From Micromonospora okii (lineage in GTDB: Bacteria; Actinomycetota; Actinomycetes; Mycobacteriales; Micromonosporaceae), in contig NZ_BBZF01000019.1 of the NCBI RefSeq assembly GCF_020884795.1, forward strand, positions 1 to 64,000: a stretch of DNA of 64,000 bases, written 5' to 3'. The position numbers and the translations under genes are program-made. The notes under the pieces are model-generated. The model did no database searches and was not told the origin of the DNA. It worked only from the letters and a program-made list of their open reading frames with translations. This document shows, piece by piece, positions 17,405 to 24,727 of this stretch. Positions within the stretch are counted from its first letter, which is position 1; every line of letters begins with the position of its first letter.

Positions 17405-17740
17405 ATGGGCTGGTTCAGCCGCCGTCGGCGCGCCGCCGACGCCACCCCGACGAAGCTCGACCGCGAGGCGACGCCCGCCGACCTCGCCGCCCTGGAGCAG
17501 TTCGTGACGAGCCGCCGGGGCGTGGAGTTCTACCTGGAGCCGGAGACCACCGCGACCGACACCACCGTCATGGCGATCGCCGACGACGGGGAGTGGATCC
17601 GGCGGCGCACCGGCTCGCCCCGGGCCGCCGCGAAGATCGCCCGGCGGCACGCGGTGCCGCTGTACGAGGCGGCCCGCACCGGATACCCGGAGCGGATGCG
17701 GGCCTGGAACCGGGCCCACCCGGAGCGCCGGGCGCGCTGA
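17405..17740 (+). CDS. Small conserved hypothetical protein
   Basis: 111 residues from ATG at 17405 with GAGAGGAG upstream. Basic start MGWFSRRRR, then a region with EQFVTSRRGVEFYLEPETT and a helix of RAAAKIARRHAVPLYEAA; the tail is Arg-rich. The middle looks like a small alpha/beta domain handling a short strand pair (VMAIADDGEWIRRR). I do not recognise a named family. It is convergent with crcB. Confidence 0.7.
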   Translation: MGWFSRRRRAADATPTKLDREATPADLAALEQFVTSRRGVEFYLEPETTATDTTVMAIADDGEWIRRRTGSPRAAAKIARRHAVPLYEAARTGYPERMRAWNRAHPERRAR

Positions 17741-17755
17741 GCGGGAGCCGCCGGG

Positions 17756-18118
17756 TCACCCGGCCAGGGCGCGGGTCAGCGCGTAGCCGAGCGACGCCGC
17801 GCCGAGCCCGGCGAGCACGCTGGTCACCGCGTTGGCGGCCGCCCACCACCAGGCACCGTCGCGGGCCAGGCGCAGCGTCTCGTACCCGAAGGTGGAGTAC
17901 GTGGTGAGCGCGCCGCAGAAGCCGGTGGCGAGCAGCGCCCGCACCGCCGGCCCGACCGGAGCGGCGACCAGCGCCCCGAGCACCAGCGAGCCGAGCACGT
18001 TCACGACCAGCGTGCCCCACGGGAACGACGAGGCGTGCCGGGCCTGCACGGCCCGGTCGGTGAGGTAGCGCAGCGGCGCGCCGACGGCCGCGCCGAGGGC
18101 GATCAGCAGGACGGTCAC
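17756..18118 (-). CDS. crcB: Fluoride channel CrcB/Fluc, second copy
   Basis: 120 residues from GTG at 18118. Four membrane helices, with FPWGTLVVNVLGSLVLG (Asn in TM2) and the break motif GFCGALTTYSTFGYETL in TM3, as in Fluc fluoride channels. It overlaps the other crcB by 4 bp (GTGA). Fluc works as an antiparallel dimer, so two separate genes could give a heterodimer. No fluoride riboswitch was found upstream. Confidence 0.92.
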   Translation of the reverse strand: MTVLLIALGAAVGAPLRYLTDRAVQARHASSFPWGTLVVNVLGSLVLGALVAAPVGPAVRALLATGFCGALTTYSTFGYETLRLARDGAWWWAAANAVTSVLAGLGAASLGYALTRALAG

Positions 18119-18657
18119 CGCGCCCCCCGGCCGCCGTCGCCCGCCGGGGGGACGGCGTCGGCGCGGGCGGCGCGGCGCAGCAGCCGGCCGGCGGCGGCGT
18201 CGCCGACCCACACCGCGACCAGCGCCGCCACCAGGGTCGCGGCGAGGTACGCCAGCGCGGTGCCCGGCGCCCCGCCGACCGCCGCCTGGTGCGCGTCCAC
18301 CACGTACGTGGAGAAGGTGGTGAACCCGCCGAGCACGCCCACGCCGAGGAAGGGCCGGGTGAGCGGGCGGGTCCGGCCGGCGCCGACCACCGCCATCAGC
18401 GCCCCGATCAGCAGGCATCCGGTCACGTTGACGCCGAGGGTCGCCCACGGGAACCCGGTCGGCCGGTGCGGGAACGCCGCCTGGACGCCCGCCCGGGCCA
18501 GCGCGCCGAGCGCGCCCCCGGCGGCGACGACGCCGAGCACGGCCGCCGGGTGCGCCCGCAGTTCGCCACGGTCGCCGCGCACGCGTAGGTCGACGTCGGG
18601 GTCGACGCGGCGCGGGGTCGGTCCTGTCACCTCGTCCTCCCGCCGCACGTCCGGCAC
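18115..18657 (-). CDS. crcB: Fluoride channel CrcB/Fluc, first copy
   Basis: 180 residues. A 38-residue charged N-terminal extension precedes the channel; then come FPWATLGVNVTGCLLIG and GVLGGFTTFSTYVVDAH, the two diagnostic CrcB motifs, and a 20-residue basic C-terminal tail. It is longer than a typical 125-residue Fluc. First gene of the overlapping crcB pair. The tails may set orientation in the membrane by the positive-inside rule, which is inference. Confidence 0.92.
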   Translation of the reverse strand: MPDVRREDEVTGPTPRRVDPDVDLRVRGDRGELRAHPAAVLGVVAAGGALGALARAGVQAAFPHRPTGFPWATLGVNVTGCLLIGALMAVVGAGRTRPLTRPFLGVGVLGGFTTFSTYVVDAHQAAVGGAPGTALAYLAATLVAALVAVWVGDAAAGRLLRRAARADAVPPAGDGGRGAR

Positions 18658-18789
18658 CGAAAGGGAACGGGGGTCGTTTGCCCGGCCACCCCGGGCCGGC
18701 GGCCCGCCCGCTCCCGCCGGCCAGCCTATCGCCGGGCCGGGCGCCCTCCCGCACCACGGCGCGACCGCCGCCGCCTGCCGGGGGAGCCG

Positions 18790-19575
18790 TCAGCGCAGCG
18801 CCACGACCGCCGCGTCGGTGCCGCCCCGCCAGAGGGTGCCGGCCTCGGTGAAGCCGGCGGCGGTCAGCGCGTCGAGGTGCCAGGACGCGGGCGGGCACCA
18901 TTCGGGGCTGTGCCCGGTCGGGTAGATCTCCTGGCGGCGCTTCACCAGCGGGCCGAGCGCCGGGTCCGCGCCGGCCCGGTCCCACCAGTCCGACCAGGAG
19001 AGGGCGGCCCCGGCGGCGTACCGGGCGGCGCGCCGCGCGCGGGCCCGGGCGGCCAGCCGCTCGGTCAGCGTGGGCAGCGCGTCGTCGGGCATGTGGTCGG
19101 CGTTGACGAGCATCCCGCCGGGGCGCAGCAGTTCGCGGACCTCGGCGTAGAGGCCGGCGAGCCGGTCGGCCGGCAGCCAGTGCAGGGCGGTGGCGGTCAG
19201 CACCGCGTCGTACTCGCGGTGCGGCAGCCGGTCCCGCCAGTCCGGTCGGGCCAGGTCGGCGGCGAGCACGGTGGCCCGGTCGCCCAGCGACGCGCCGGCC
19301 AGGGCGAGCAGGGCCGGGTCCAGGTCGACCAGGGTCACCCGGGCCCTGGGGAAGCGGGCGAGGGCGCGCAGCGAGATGGTGCCGCTTCCCCCGGCGAGGT
19401 CGAGCAGGCGGGGCGCGTCCCCGTCGACGACCGCGTCGACGGCGTCGAGCATGGCGGTGAGGCGTTCCTCCCGGTCGGGCAGGAACGCCTCCTGCTGCCG
19501 GTCCCAGCTCTCCTGCCAGGCCGCCGCCGTCGCGGGGGTGAGGTCGGCCGCCGTCTCGATTAGGTAAGGAGTCAT
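18790..19575 (-). CDS. SAM-dependent methyltransferase
   Basis: 261 residues from ATG at 19575. Motif I is LLDLAGGSGTISLRAL (about 58-73), followed by VTLVDLDPALLALA and YDAVLTATALHWLPADRL (motifs II-IV). This is a class I methyltransferase of the type 11/25 group that uses small molecules. The C-terminal third is specific and ends with GGTDAAVVALR. The upstream region is unusually AT-rich (19610-19645). Substrate unknown. Confidence 0.87.
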   Translation of the reverse strand: MTPYLIETAADLTPATAAAWQESWDRQQEAFLPDREERLTAMLDAVDAVVDGDAPRLLDLAGGSGTISLRALARFPRARVTLVDLDPALLALAGASLGDRATVLAADLARPDWRDRLPHREYDAVLTATALHWLPADRLAGLYAEVRELLRPGGMLVNADHMPDDALPTLTERLAARARARRAARYAAGAALSWSDWWDRAGADPALGPLVKRRQEIYPTGHSPEWCPPASWHLDALTAAGFTEAGTLWRGGTDAAVVALR

Positions 19576-19684
19576 AGGCGGAAGAGTAGTTACACGAGCG
19601 CCCCGAGGTCCAGAAGTTATTGCAAAATATTGGCAACTGCATGATGATGGCAGGGCGATGATCTGCCGGGCGACCGGCAACGGC

Positions 19685-19723
19685 GCCCCCGGCGGGAGTG
19701 GGCCGACCACTCCCGCCGGGGGC
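19685..19723. promoter_or_regulatory. Perfect 17-bp hairpin between divergent genes
   Basis: GCCCCCGGCGGGAGTGG (19685-19701), loop GCCGA, CCACTCCCGCCGGGGGC (19707-19723). It lies upstream of both the methyltransferase (-) and the DUF6766 gene (+), where no gene ends, so it is not an ordinary terminator for either. It could be an attenuator in the 5' leader of the plus-strand gene or mark a small untranslated transcript. Confidence 0.8.
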
Positions 19724-19819
19724 ACCGCCATCACGCATTTGCCCTGTTCGGCCTGGTTTCGAGCCCTCTGGGGCGGGGCGCATCCCCGGCGACGGCACCC
19801 GTCGAAGAGGGGGCCCGCG

Positions 19820-20248
19820 ATGGCGGAGACCAGCACGTCGACCGACCCGCACCCAGCCGGCGACGTCGGCGCCACCCGCGAGGCCCGGCGCGCGGCCGGC
19901 CCGCCGCTGCGCAAGCCGCGCTGGCCCAAGGCGTACGCCTTCGGTCTGGTCACCGGGGCGCTCTTCCTCTTCTCCTGGATCGGGCAGTTCCTCTTCCAGA
20001 TGACGGTGGAGAGCAACGAGGCGAGCCAGCACGGCCAGCGCTTCTCCTGGGCCGAGTTCCTGCCGCAGTTCCTCTCCAGCACCTTCGAGAACTGGCAGTC
20101 CGAGTTCCTCCAGTTGATCTGGCAGGCGGCCGGGCTTGCCCTCTTCTACTACTGGGGCTCCTCCCAGTCGCGCGAGTCCGACGAGCGCATCGAGGCCAAG
20201 CTGGACGCGCTGCTGCGCGAGCGTCGGCTCGACCCCGAGAACCCCTGA
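19820..20248 (+). CDS. DUF6766-family membrane protein
   Basis: 142 residues from ATG at 19820. LVTGALFLFSWIGQFLF is one membrane helix; SSTFENWQSEFLQLIWQ, then a second hydrophobic segment AAGLALFYYWGSSQSRESDE, are the hallmarks I associate with DUF6766. The N-terminal 40 residues are disordered-looking. Full-length DUF6766 proteins are often about 200 residues, so this is a short form. Function unknown. Confidence 0.72.
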   Translation: MAETSTSTDPHPAGDVGATREARRAAGPPLRKPRWPKAYAFGLVTGALFLFSWIGQFLFQMTVESNEASQHGQRFSWAEFLPQFLSSTFENWQSEFLQLIWQAAGLALFYYWGSSQSRESDERIEAKLDALLRERRLDPENP

Positions 20249-20267
20249 CCCACCCCGCAGCCCCGGG

Positions 20268-21338
20268 TCAGCCGACCGGGGCCGGCCGGGCGACCGGCCG
20301 TCCGGCGAGCCCGCCGAGCAGCGCGCCCAGGAGGGCGGCGAGGGTGACCACGCCGGTGTACACCTCCGGCGTCCACCCGACCCCCTCGGTCAGCGCCAGC
20401 CCCGTCAGGTGGCCGGCGACGACCAGACCGGCGAGGAGCGCCCCGGCGACCGGCAGCCGCAGCGCGGCATCCGACCCGCGCACCGCGTCAAGGCGGAGCA
20501 GCAACGCGTCGGCGAGGCCGGCGCCGCAGACCGCGCCGAGCGCGGCCCACACCTGCGGCGTCGGGAACTCGTACATCGCCATGTCGAACAGCGCCACCCC
20601 GGCGACCAGGGCGGCACCCGTGCCCGGGACCGCCCGCCGCCGGTGCGCGAGGAGGAACGGCCCGACCAGCACCAGCGTGGTGAGCAGGTACGCGTCGACG
20701 CCCAGCACCGCCGCCTGCTGTGCCCCCGGGCCGCCGATCGCCCGCGTCGGCGCGAGGGTCAGCAACGCCGACGCGTAGGTGAGCAGGATCGACGGCGCCA
20801 TCACGCCGAGGGTCAGGGACGCGACGCCCGTCGCCGACCGGAGCCCGCCCTGGCCGCTGGCCCACCACGACCGCAGCGGGCTGGTCACGAGCAGCACCGC
20901 CGAGGCGTCGAGCAGCAGGTGGCTCGGGCTGAACGAGGCGTCCAGACCGACCTCGACGCCCAGCGTCTCGTGCCACGTCAGGTCGGCCAGGCCGGCGAGC
21001 AGGAAGCCCACCGCGCCGACCGCGCCGACGCCGTAGCCGGCCGGCCAGCCGTCGCGCCACCACCGGGGCGCGTCGCCGCGCCGCTGGTACGCCAGCCAGA
21101 ACGTCCACGCCGCCGTCGCGGCGAAACCGGCGTAGAGCAGGCCGTGCCACGGCGTGAAGAAGCCCTCGATGGTCTCGATCACGTTGCTGTGCGCCCAGCC
21201 GTCCGAGATCGCCCCCGCCGTCAGGCACGCGCCGAACAGGACGGTGACGAGGTCCTCCCGGCGACTGGCCGGTCGGATCCGGGGGCCGGTCGCGGGGGCG
21301 GCCGGGGACGCCTCGCGGCGGACTCCGCTGCTGGTCAT
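20268..21338 (-). CDS. Multi-pass membrane protein of unknown function
   Basis: 356 residues from ATG at 21338, preceded by GAAAGGA. About nine hydrophobic segments. Histidines sit at membrane edges (WAHSNVIETIEGFFTPWHG, DLTWHETLG, FSPSHLLLDASA), which recalls membrane proteins with metal or proton sites. I do not recognise the family. It is convergent with DUF6766 and divergent from the hydrolase gene. Confidence 0.7.
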   Translation of the reverse strand: MTSSGVRREASPAAPATGPRIRPASRREDLVTVLFGACLTAGAISDGWAHSNVIETIEGFFTPWHGLLYAGFAATAAWTFWLAYQRRGDAPRWWRDGWPAGYGVGAVGAVGFLLAGLADLTWHETLGVEVGLDASFSPSHLLLDASAVLLVTSPLRSWWASGQGGLRSATGVASLTLGVMAPSILLTYASALLTLAPTRAIGGPGAQQAAVLGVDAYLLTTLVLVGPFLLAHRRRAVPGTGAALVAGVALFDMAMYEFPTPQVWAALGAVCGAGLADALLLRLDAVRGSDAALRLPVAGALLAGLVVAGHLTGLALTEGVGWTPEVYTGVVTLAALLGALLGGLAGRPVARPAPVG

Positions 21339-21474
21339 CGATGGTCCTTTCGCAGGCGGCAACTCGTCGTCATTGTGCGACTCCGTGACGTCACCGCCGG
21401 GGAGCGTGGCCCGGCGAGTCCGGGCGCGCCGCGTCGACGACGCAGGCGTCGTACCCCTGCGGCAGGATCGCGGG

Positions 21475-22041
21475 ATGTCCCAGATCGCCTTGTTCCACTC
21501 CGTCTACGGCCTGCGTCCCGCCGTATCGGCCGCCGCCGACCGGCTGCGCGCCGCCGGGCACCGGGTCGTCACCCCCGACCTGTACGGCGAGCCCGCCGCC
21601 GACACCGTCGACGAGGGTTTCGCCCTGCTCGACCGGATCGGCAAGCGGGCCGTGCTCGACCGGGCCCGCGCGGCGGTGGCCGACCTGCCGCCCGACACGG
21701 TGCTGGCCGGCTTCTCGTTCGGTGTCTGGGTCGCCGCCGAGTTGCTCGCCGAGCGCCCCGACGCCGCCGCCCTGCTCCTGCTGCACGGCATCGCCGGCAC
21801 GCCCGGGTCGGTCCGCCCGGGGCTGCCGGTCCACCTGCACCTCGCCGACCCCGACCCGTACGAGCCGCAGGACGAGGTCGAGGCGTGGCAGCGGGCGATG
21901 GCGGCCGCCGGCGCGGCCCTCACCGTGCACCGGTACCCGGGCTCGGGGCACCTGTTCACCGACCCCGACGTGCCCGACCACGACCCGGCGGCGGCCGAGC
22001 TGACCTGGCAGCGGGTGCTGGCCTTCCTCGACGGCCGCTGA
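21475..22041 (+). CDS. Dienelactone hydrolase-like protein
   Basis: 188 residues from ATG at 21475. Alpha/beta fold with PDLYGEPAADTVDEGF early on, a nucleophile elbow GFSFGVWVAAEL (Ser in place of the Cys of classic dienelactone hydrolase) and the terminal His in YPGSGHLFTDPDVPDHD. The acid residue is probably in HLHLADPDPYEP. A cytoplasmic esterase or thioesterase role is likely; the substrate is unknown. Confidence 0.82.
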   Translation: MSQIALFHSVYGLRPAVSAAADRLRAAGHRVVTPDLYGEPAADTVDEGFALLDRIGKRAVLDRARAAVADLPPDTVLAGFSFGVWVAAELLAERPDAAALLLLHGIAGTPGSVRPGLPVHLHLADPDPYEPQDEVEAWQRAMAAAGAALTVHRYPGSGHLFTDPDVPDHDPAAAELTWQRVLAFLDGR

Positions 22042-22049
22042 CGCCGCCC

Positions 22050-24539
22050 TCAGGCCGCCACGGCCAGCGGGCTCGGTTCCTCGGTGCCCCGCCTCCGGCC
22101 CGTCCCCGGCCGCGCGCCGGTGCGGCCGGGGTCCAGCGGGCGCGGCATCCGCACCACGTTGCCGGCCGGGGGGCCCTCCGTTCCGCCGAGGTGGTTTCGC
22201 CGCTGTCCGGGGAGGCGGTTGCCGCCCGGCCCGGCGGGGCGGTCGCGGTGCGGCGCGGACAGGCGGTCGCGTGGTTCGGCGGGACGGTCGCGGTGCCCTC
22301 CGGGCGGCCAGGCCGCCGCGACGCCGGCCCCGGCGGGCACGGCGAGCACAGCGGGCACGGCCACGAGACCGCCCCGGCCCCGGCCACCCGCCGTCGGGCC
22401 GCCGTCGCCGATGCCCGCCCGCCCGGCCCCGATGCCCGTCGCCTCGGCTGCGCCGGCCGTCCGCTCGACCCCGAAGCTCGTCCGCTCGGCCCCGAAGCTC
22501 GTCCGCTCGGCCCCGAAGCTCGTCCGCTCGGCCCCGATGCCCGCCGGCTCGGCCCCGACGGCCGTCGGCTGGGCCTCGCCGCCCGCCCGCTCGGTCTCGA
22601 CGACCGTGGCCTCGGTGTCGGCGGCCGTCGGTTCGGTCCCGACGGCCGGGGTGCGCGCGCGTCCGGACGCAGCGTGCGGGGCCGCCACGACCGGACGTGG
22701 CGCGCTCCGCCGGGCGGTCACGCAGGGGGCGTCGCCGCCCGGGCCGGCGGCCGACGCGGCGGCGGGGGCCTCCGCCGGGCGCGTCCGCTCGGCCGGTCGC
22801 CGCGGGCCGTGCCCGTCGGCCAGGCCCGCCCGGCGGGCGATGTCGGCCCGGGTCGATCGGGGCAGCCGGTCCCCGGCGACCGCGCGTAGCGCCGGATCGG
22901 CGACGTCGTACCCGCCCCGGCACGCGCGGCGCAGCAGCCCGGCCCCGGCGAGCCGGCGCAGGATCGGCTCGGCCCGGCCGGGCGTCCAGTCGAGCGCCCG
23001 GTCCACCGTCGCGGCGTCGACCGCCGGGCCCAGCGCGGCGACCACCATCGTCGCGGCGCGCCCCGCGCCGTCGCAGGCGTCCAGCCGCGCCCCGACGGCC
23101 GCGCGCACCCGCTCCGGCAGCCCCGCCGCCGGGTCCGCCCCGTCGGCGAGCCGCCGCACGTACGCCTCGGCGTGGCCGGGCACGCCGCCGACCAGGGGCA
23201 ACAGCCGGGCCGCCAGCGCCGCCGGCAGCCCGGCCCGGGTCAGCAGGCCCCGCAGCAGGCGGCCGGCCTCCACGGCGGCCAGCGGCGGCAGCGGCACGTC
23301 GACGCGCCGGTCGCCGGGCGCGGGCCGGGTGTCGGCCCACTCGGGACGGTGGGTCGCCACCACCGCCAGCGGCAGCCCCAGGGCGGCGGCCGAGGTGAAC
23401 AGGGTGCGCAGGAACCGGTGCGTCGCCGGGGCGGCGCGGTCCAGGTCGTCCACGGCCAGCACCACCGGCTCCCGCTCGGCCAGGCGCAGCAGCACCCGCT
23501 GCCAGACCACCGCCCCGGCCGGGAACGAGCCGTCGAGCAGCCCCTCCAACGCGACGACCGTGGCCGGCACCCGGGCCGGGGCGACCAGGCCGTCGAGCGC
23601 CGCCAGCAGCCCCCGACGTACCGCCGCCGGGCAGTCCCCGGCGCGCAGGCCCGCGAACGCGCGCAGCAGGTCGGCGGCGGGCCCCGACGGCTGCTCCGGG
23701 CGCGGGGGGCAGGCGGCCACGCACCAGCGCACCGGCACCCCGTCGACGGCGTCGACCGCCCGGCGCAGCTCGTGCAGCGACCGGCTGCGCCCGCTGCCGG
23801 ACTGCCCGACCAGGGACACCCAGCGCGGCCTGCGCTCGCGTACTGCCCGCAGGAGCAGGTCCCGCGCGGTGGCGAGCTGGCGGCGGCGGCCGACCAGCCG
23901 ACCGTGGTGACCGGCCGGCTCGGGGCGGGTCGGGCCGGTCGCGACCGCCACGTCCATCGGCAGCGGCTTGCCGGCGACGGTCAGCGGGGGCAGCGTCCGG
24001 TGGGCGATCAGGCCGGCGGTGGCGCGGCGGGTGGCCGCGCAGACGACCACCCCGCCGGGCGGGGCGTGCTCCTGGAGGCGCGCGGCGGCGGTGATCACCG
24101 CGCCGCTGGCCATGCCGTGCGCGCCGTCGCGGATCGCCGCGACGTCCACCAGCGCCTCGCCGGTGGCCACCCCGACCCGGGTACGCAGGCTCGCCACGCC
24201 GGGCAGCGCCCGCCCGTCCAGGACCCGCTGGACCTCCAGCCCCGCCCGCACCGCCCGGTACGCGTCGAAGCCGTCGGACTCGCGGGCCCCGAACAGCGCC
24301 ATGACCGCGTCGCCGACGTACTTCTCCACCACGCCGCCCCAGCGGGTCACCACCCCGGCGACCGTGTCGAAGTAGGCGCGTTGCAGGGCGCGGACCTCCT
24401 CCGGGTCCAGCCGCTCGACCAGCCCGGTCGAGCCGACGATGTCGGCGAAGAGGACGCTGACCCTCCGCCGCTCCTCGACCACCGGCCAGTCGGCCGGAGC
24501 CGAGAGCCGGGCTCCCGTGACGCTCGTGGACATGGGCAT
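22050..24539 (-). CDS. Adenylate/guanylate cyclase domain fused to AAA ATPase, repetitive C-terminus
   Basis: 829 residues. Class III nucleotidyl cyclase domain at about 25-190, with metal Asp33 in LFADIVGSTGL and a second Asp in KYVGDAVMALFG. Then an AAA/STAND-like ATPase with P-loop GQSGSGRS (about residue 245) and Walker B VVLAVDDLDRA. The order matches actinobacterial cyclase-ATPase signalling proteins. The last 230 residues are low complexity, with 7-residue repeats of the type AERTSFG encoded by 21-bp units. It is divergent from the LuxR-type regulator, so the two may share a regulatory region. Confidence 0.85.
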   Translation of the reverse strand: MPMSTSVTGARLSAPADWPVVEERRRVSVLFADIVGSTGLVERLDPEEVRALQRAYFDTVAGVVTRWGGVVEKYVGDAVMALFGARESDGFDAYRAVRAGLEVQRVLDGRALPGVASLRTRVGVATGEALVDVAAIRDGAHGMASGAVITAAARLQEHAPPGGVVVCAATRRATAGLIAHRTLPPLTVAGKPLPMDVAVATGPTRPEPAGHHGRLVGRRRQLATARDLLLRAVRERRPRWVSLVGQSGSGRSRSLHELRRAVDAVDGVPVRWCVAACPPRPEQPSGPAADLLRAFAGLRAGDCPAAVRRGLLAALDGLVAPARVPATVVALEGLLDGSFPAGAVVWQRVLLRLAEREPVVLAVDDLDRAAPATHRFLRTLFTSAAALGLPLAVVATHRPEWADTRPAPGDRRVDVPLPPLAAVEAGRLLRGLLTRAGLPAALAARLLPLVGGVPGHAEAYVRRLADGADPAAGLPERVRAAVGARLDACDGAGRAATMVVAALGPAVDAATVDRALDWTPGRAEPILRRLAGAGLLRRACRGGYDVADPALRAVAGDRLPRSTRADIARRAGLADGHGPRRPAERTRPAEAPAAASAAGPGGDAPCVTARRSAPRPVVAAPHAASGRARTPAVGTEPTAADTEATVVETERAGGEAQPTAVGAEPAGIGAERTSFGAERTSFGAERTSFGVERTAGAAEATGIGAGRAGIGDGGPTAGGRGRGGLVAVPAVLAVPAGAGVAAAWPPGGHRDRPAEPRDRLSAPHRDRPAGPGGNRLPGQRRNHLGGTEGPPAGNVVRMPRPLDPGRTGARPGTGRRRGTEEPSPLAVAA
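22459..22542. repeat. 21-bp tandem repeats coding 7-residue units
   Basis: Four adjacent 21-bp units (22459, 22480, 22501, 22522), all starting GTCCGCTCG; units 2 and 3 are identical and unit 1 differs by one base. More degenerate units continue to about 22650. They encode AERTSFG-type heptads in the tail of the cyclase protein. Confidence 0.9.
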
Positions 24540-24616
24540 CGCACCTGCCTTTCCCCCGCCTGATGCCTGACGACCTCAGGAGACTCCCACCACCGGGCCT
24601 ACGGGGGATCGGCAGA

Positions 24617-24630
24617 ACGACGTATGTCGG
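24617..24630. promoter_or_regulatory. Candidate operator upstream of the LuxR-type regulator
   Basis: ACGACGTATGTCGG, about 100 bp before the regulator start. It differs at two positions from the perfect palindrome CCGACGTACGTCGG found just after the same gene (27656-27669). A longer match, AGAACGACGTAT (24614-24625), recurs inverted at 27678-27689. Confidence 0.6.
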
Positions 24631-24727
24631 CCACCCGCAACCTTTAGTCGCAATGTCGACGCGAGGCGTACCAGTCGGCCCGAAGACCCGTAGAACGGTC
24701 CGGGAACCTGTGGCTAGGCTGCGAGCC

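Noticed and set aside
18658..18790. Possible fluoride riboswitch upstream of crcB
   Set aside because: GGCGATAGG appears on the coding strand, but the rest of the conserved fluoride aptamer (GTTC-CC block and pseudoknot partner) is not there.
17756..20032. A 758-residue minus-strand frame ending in CrcB
   Set aside because: Only the last 120 codons match a family and they have their own GTG start overlapping the upstream crcB. The rest is out-of-frame shadow of the methyltransferase and other genes.
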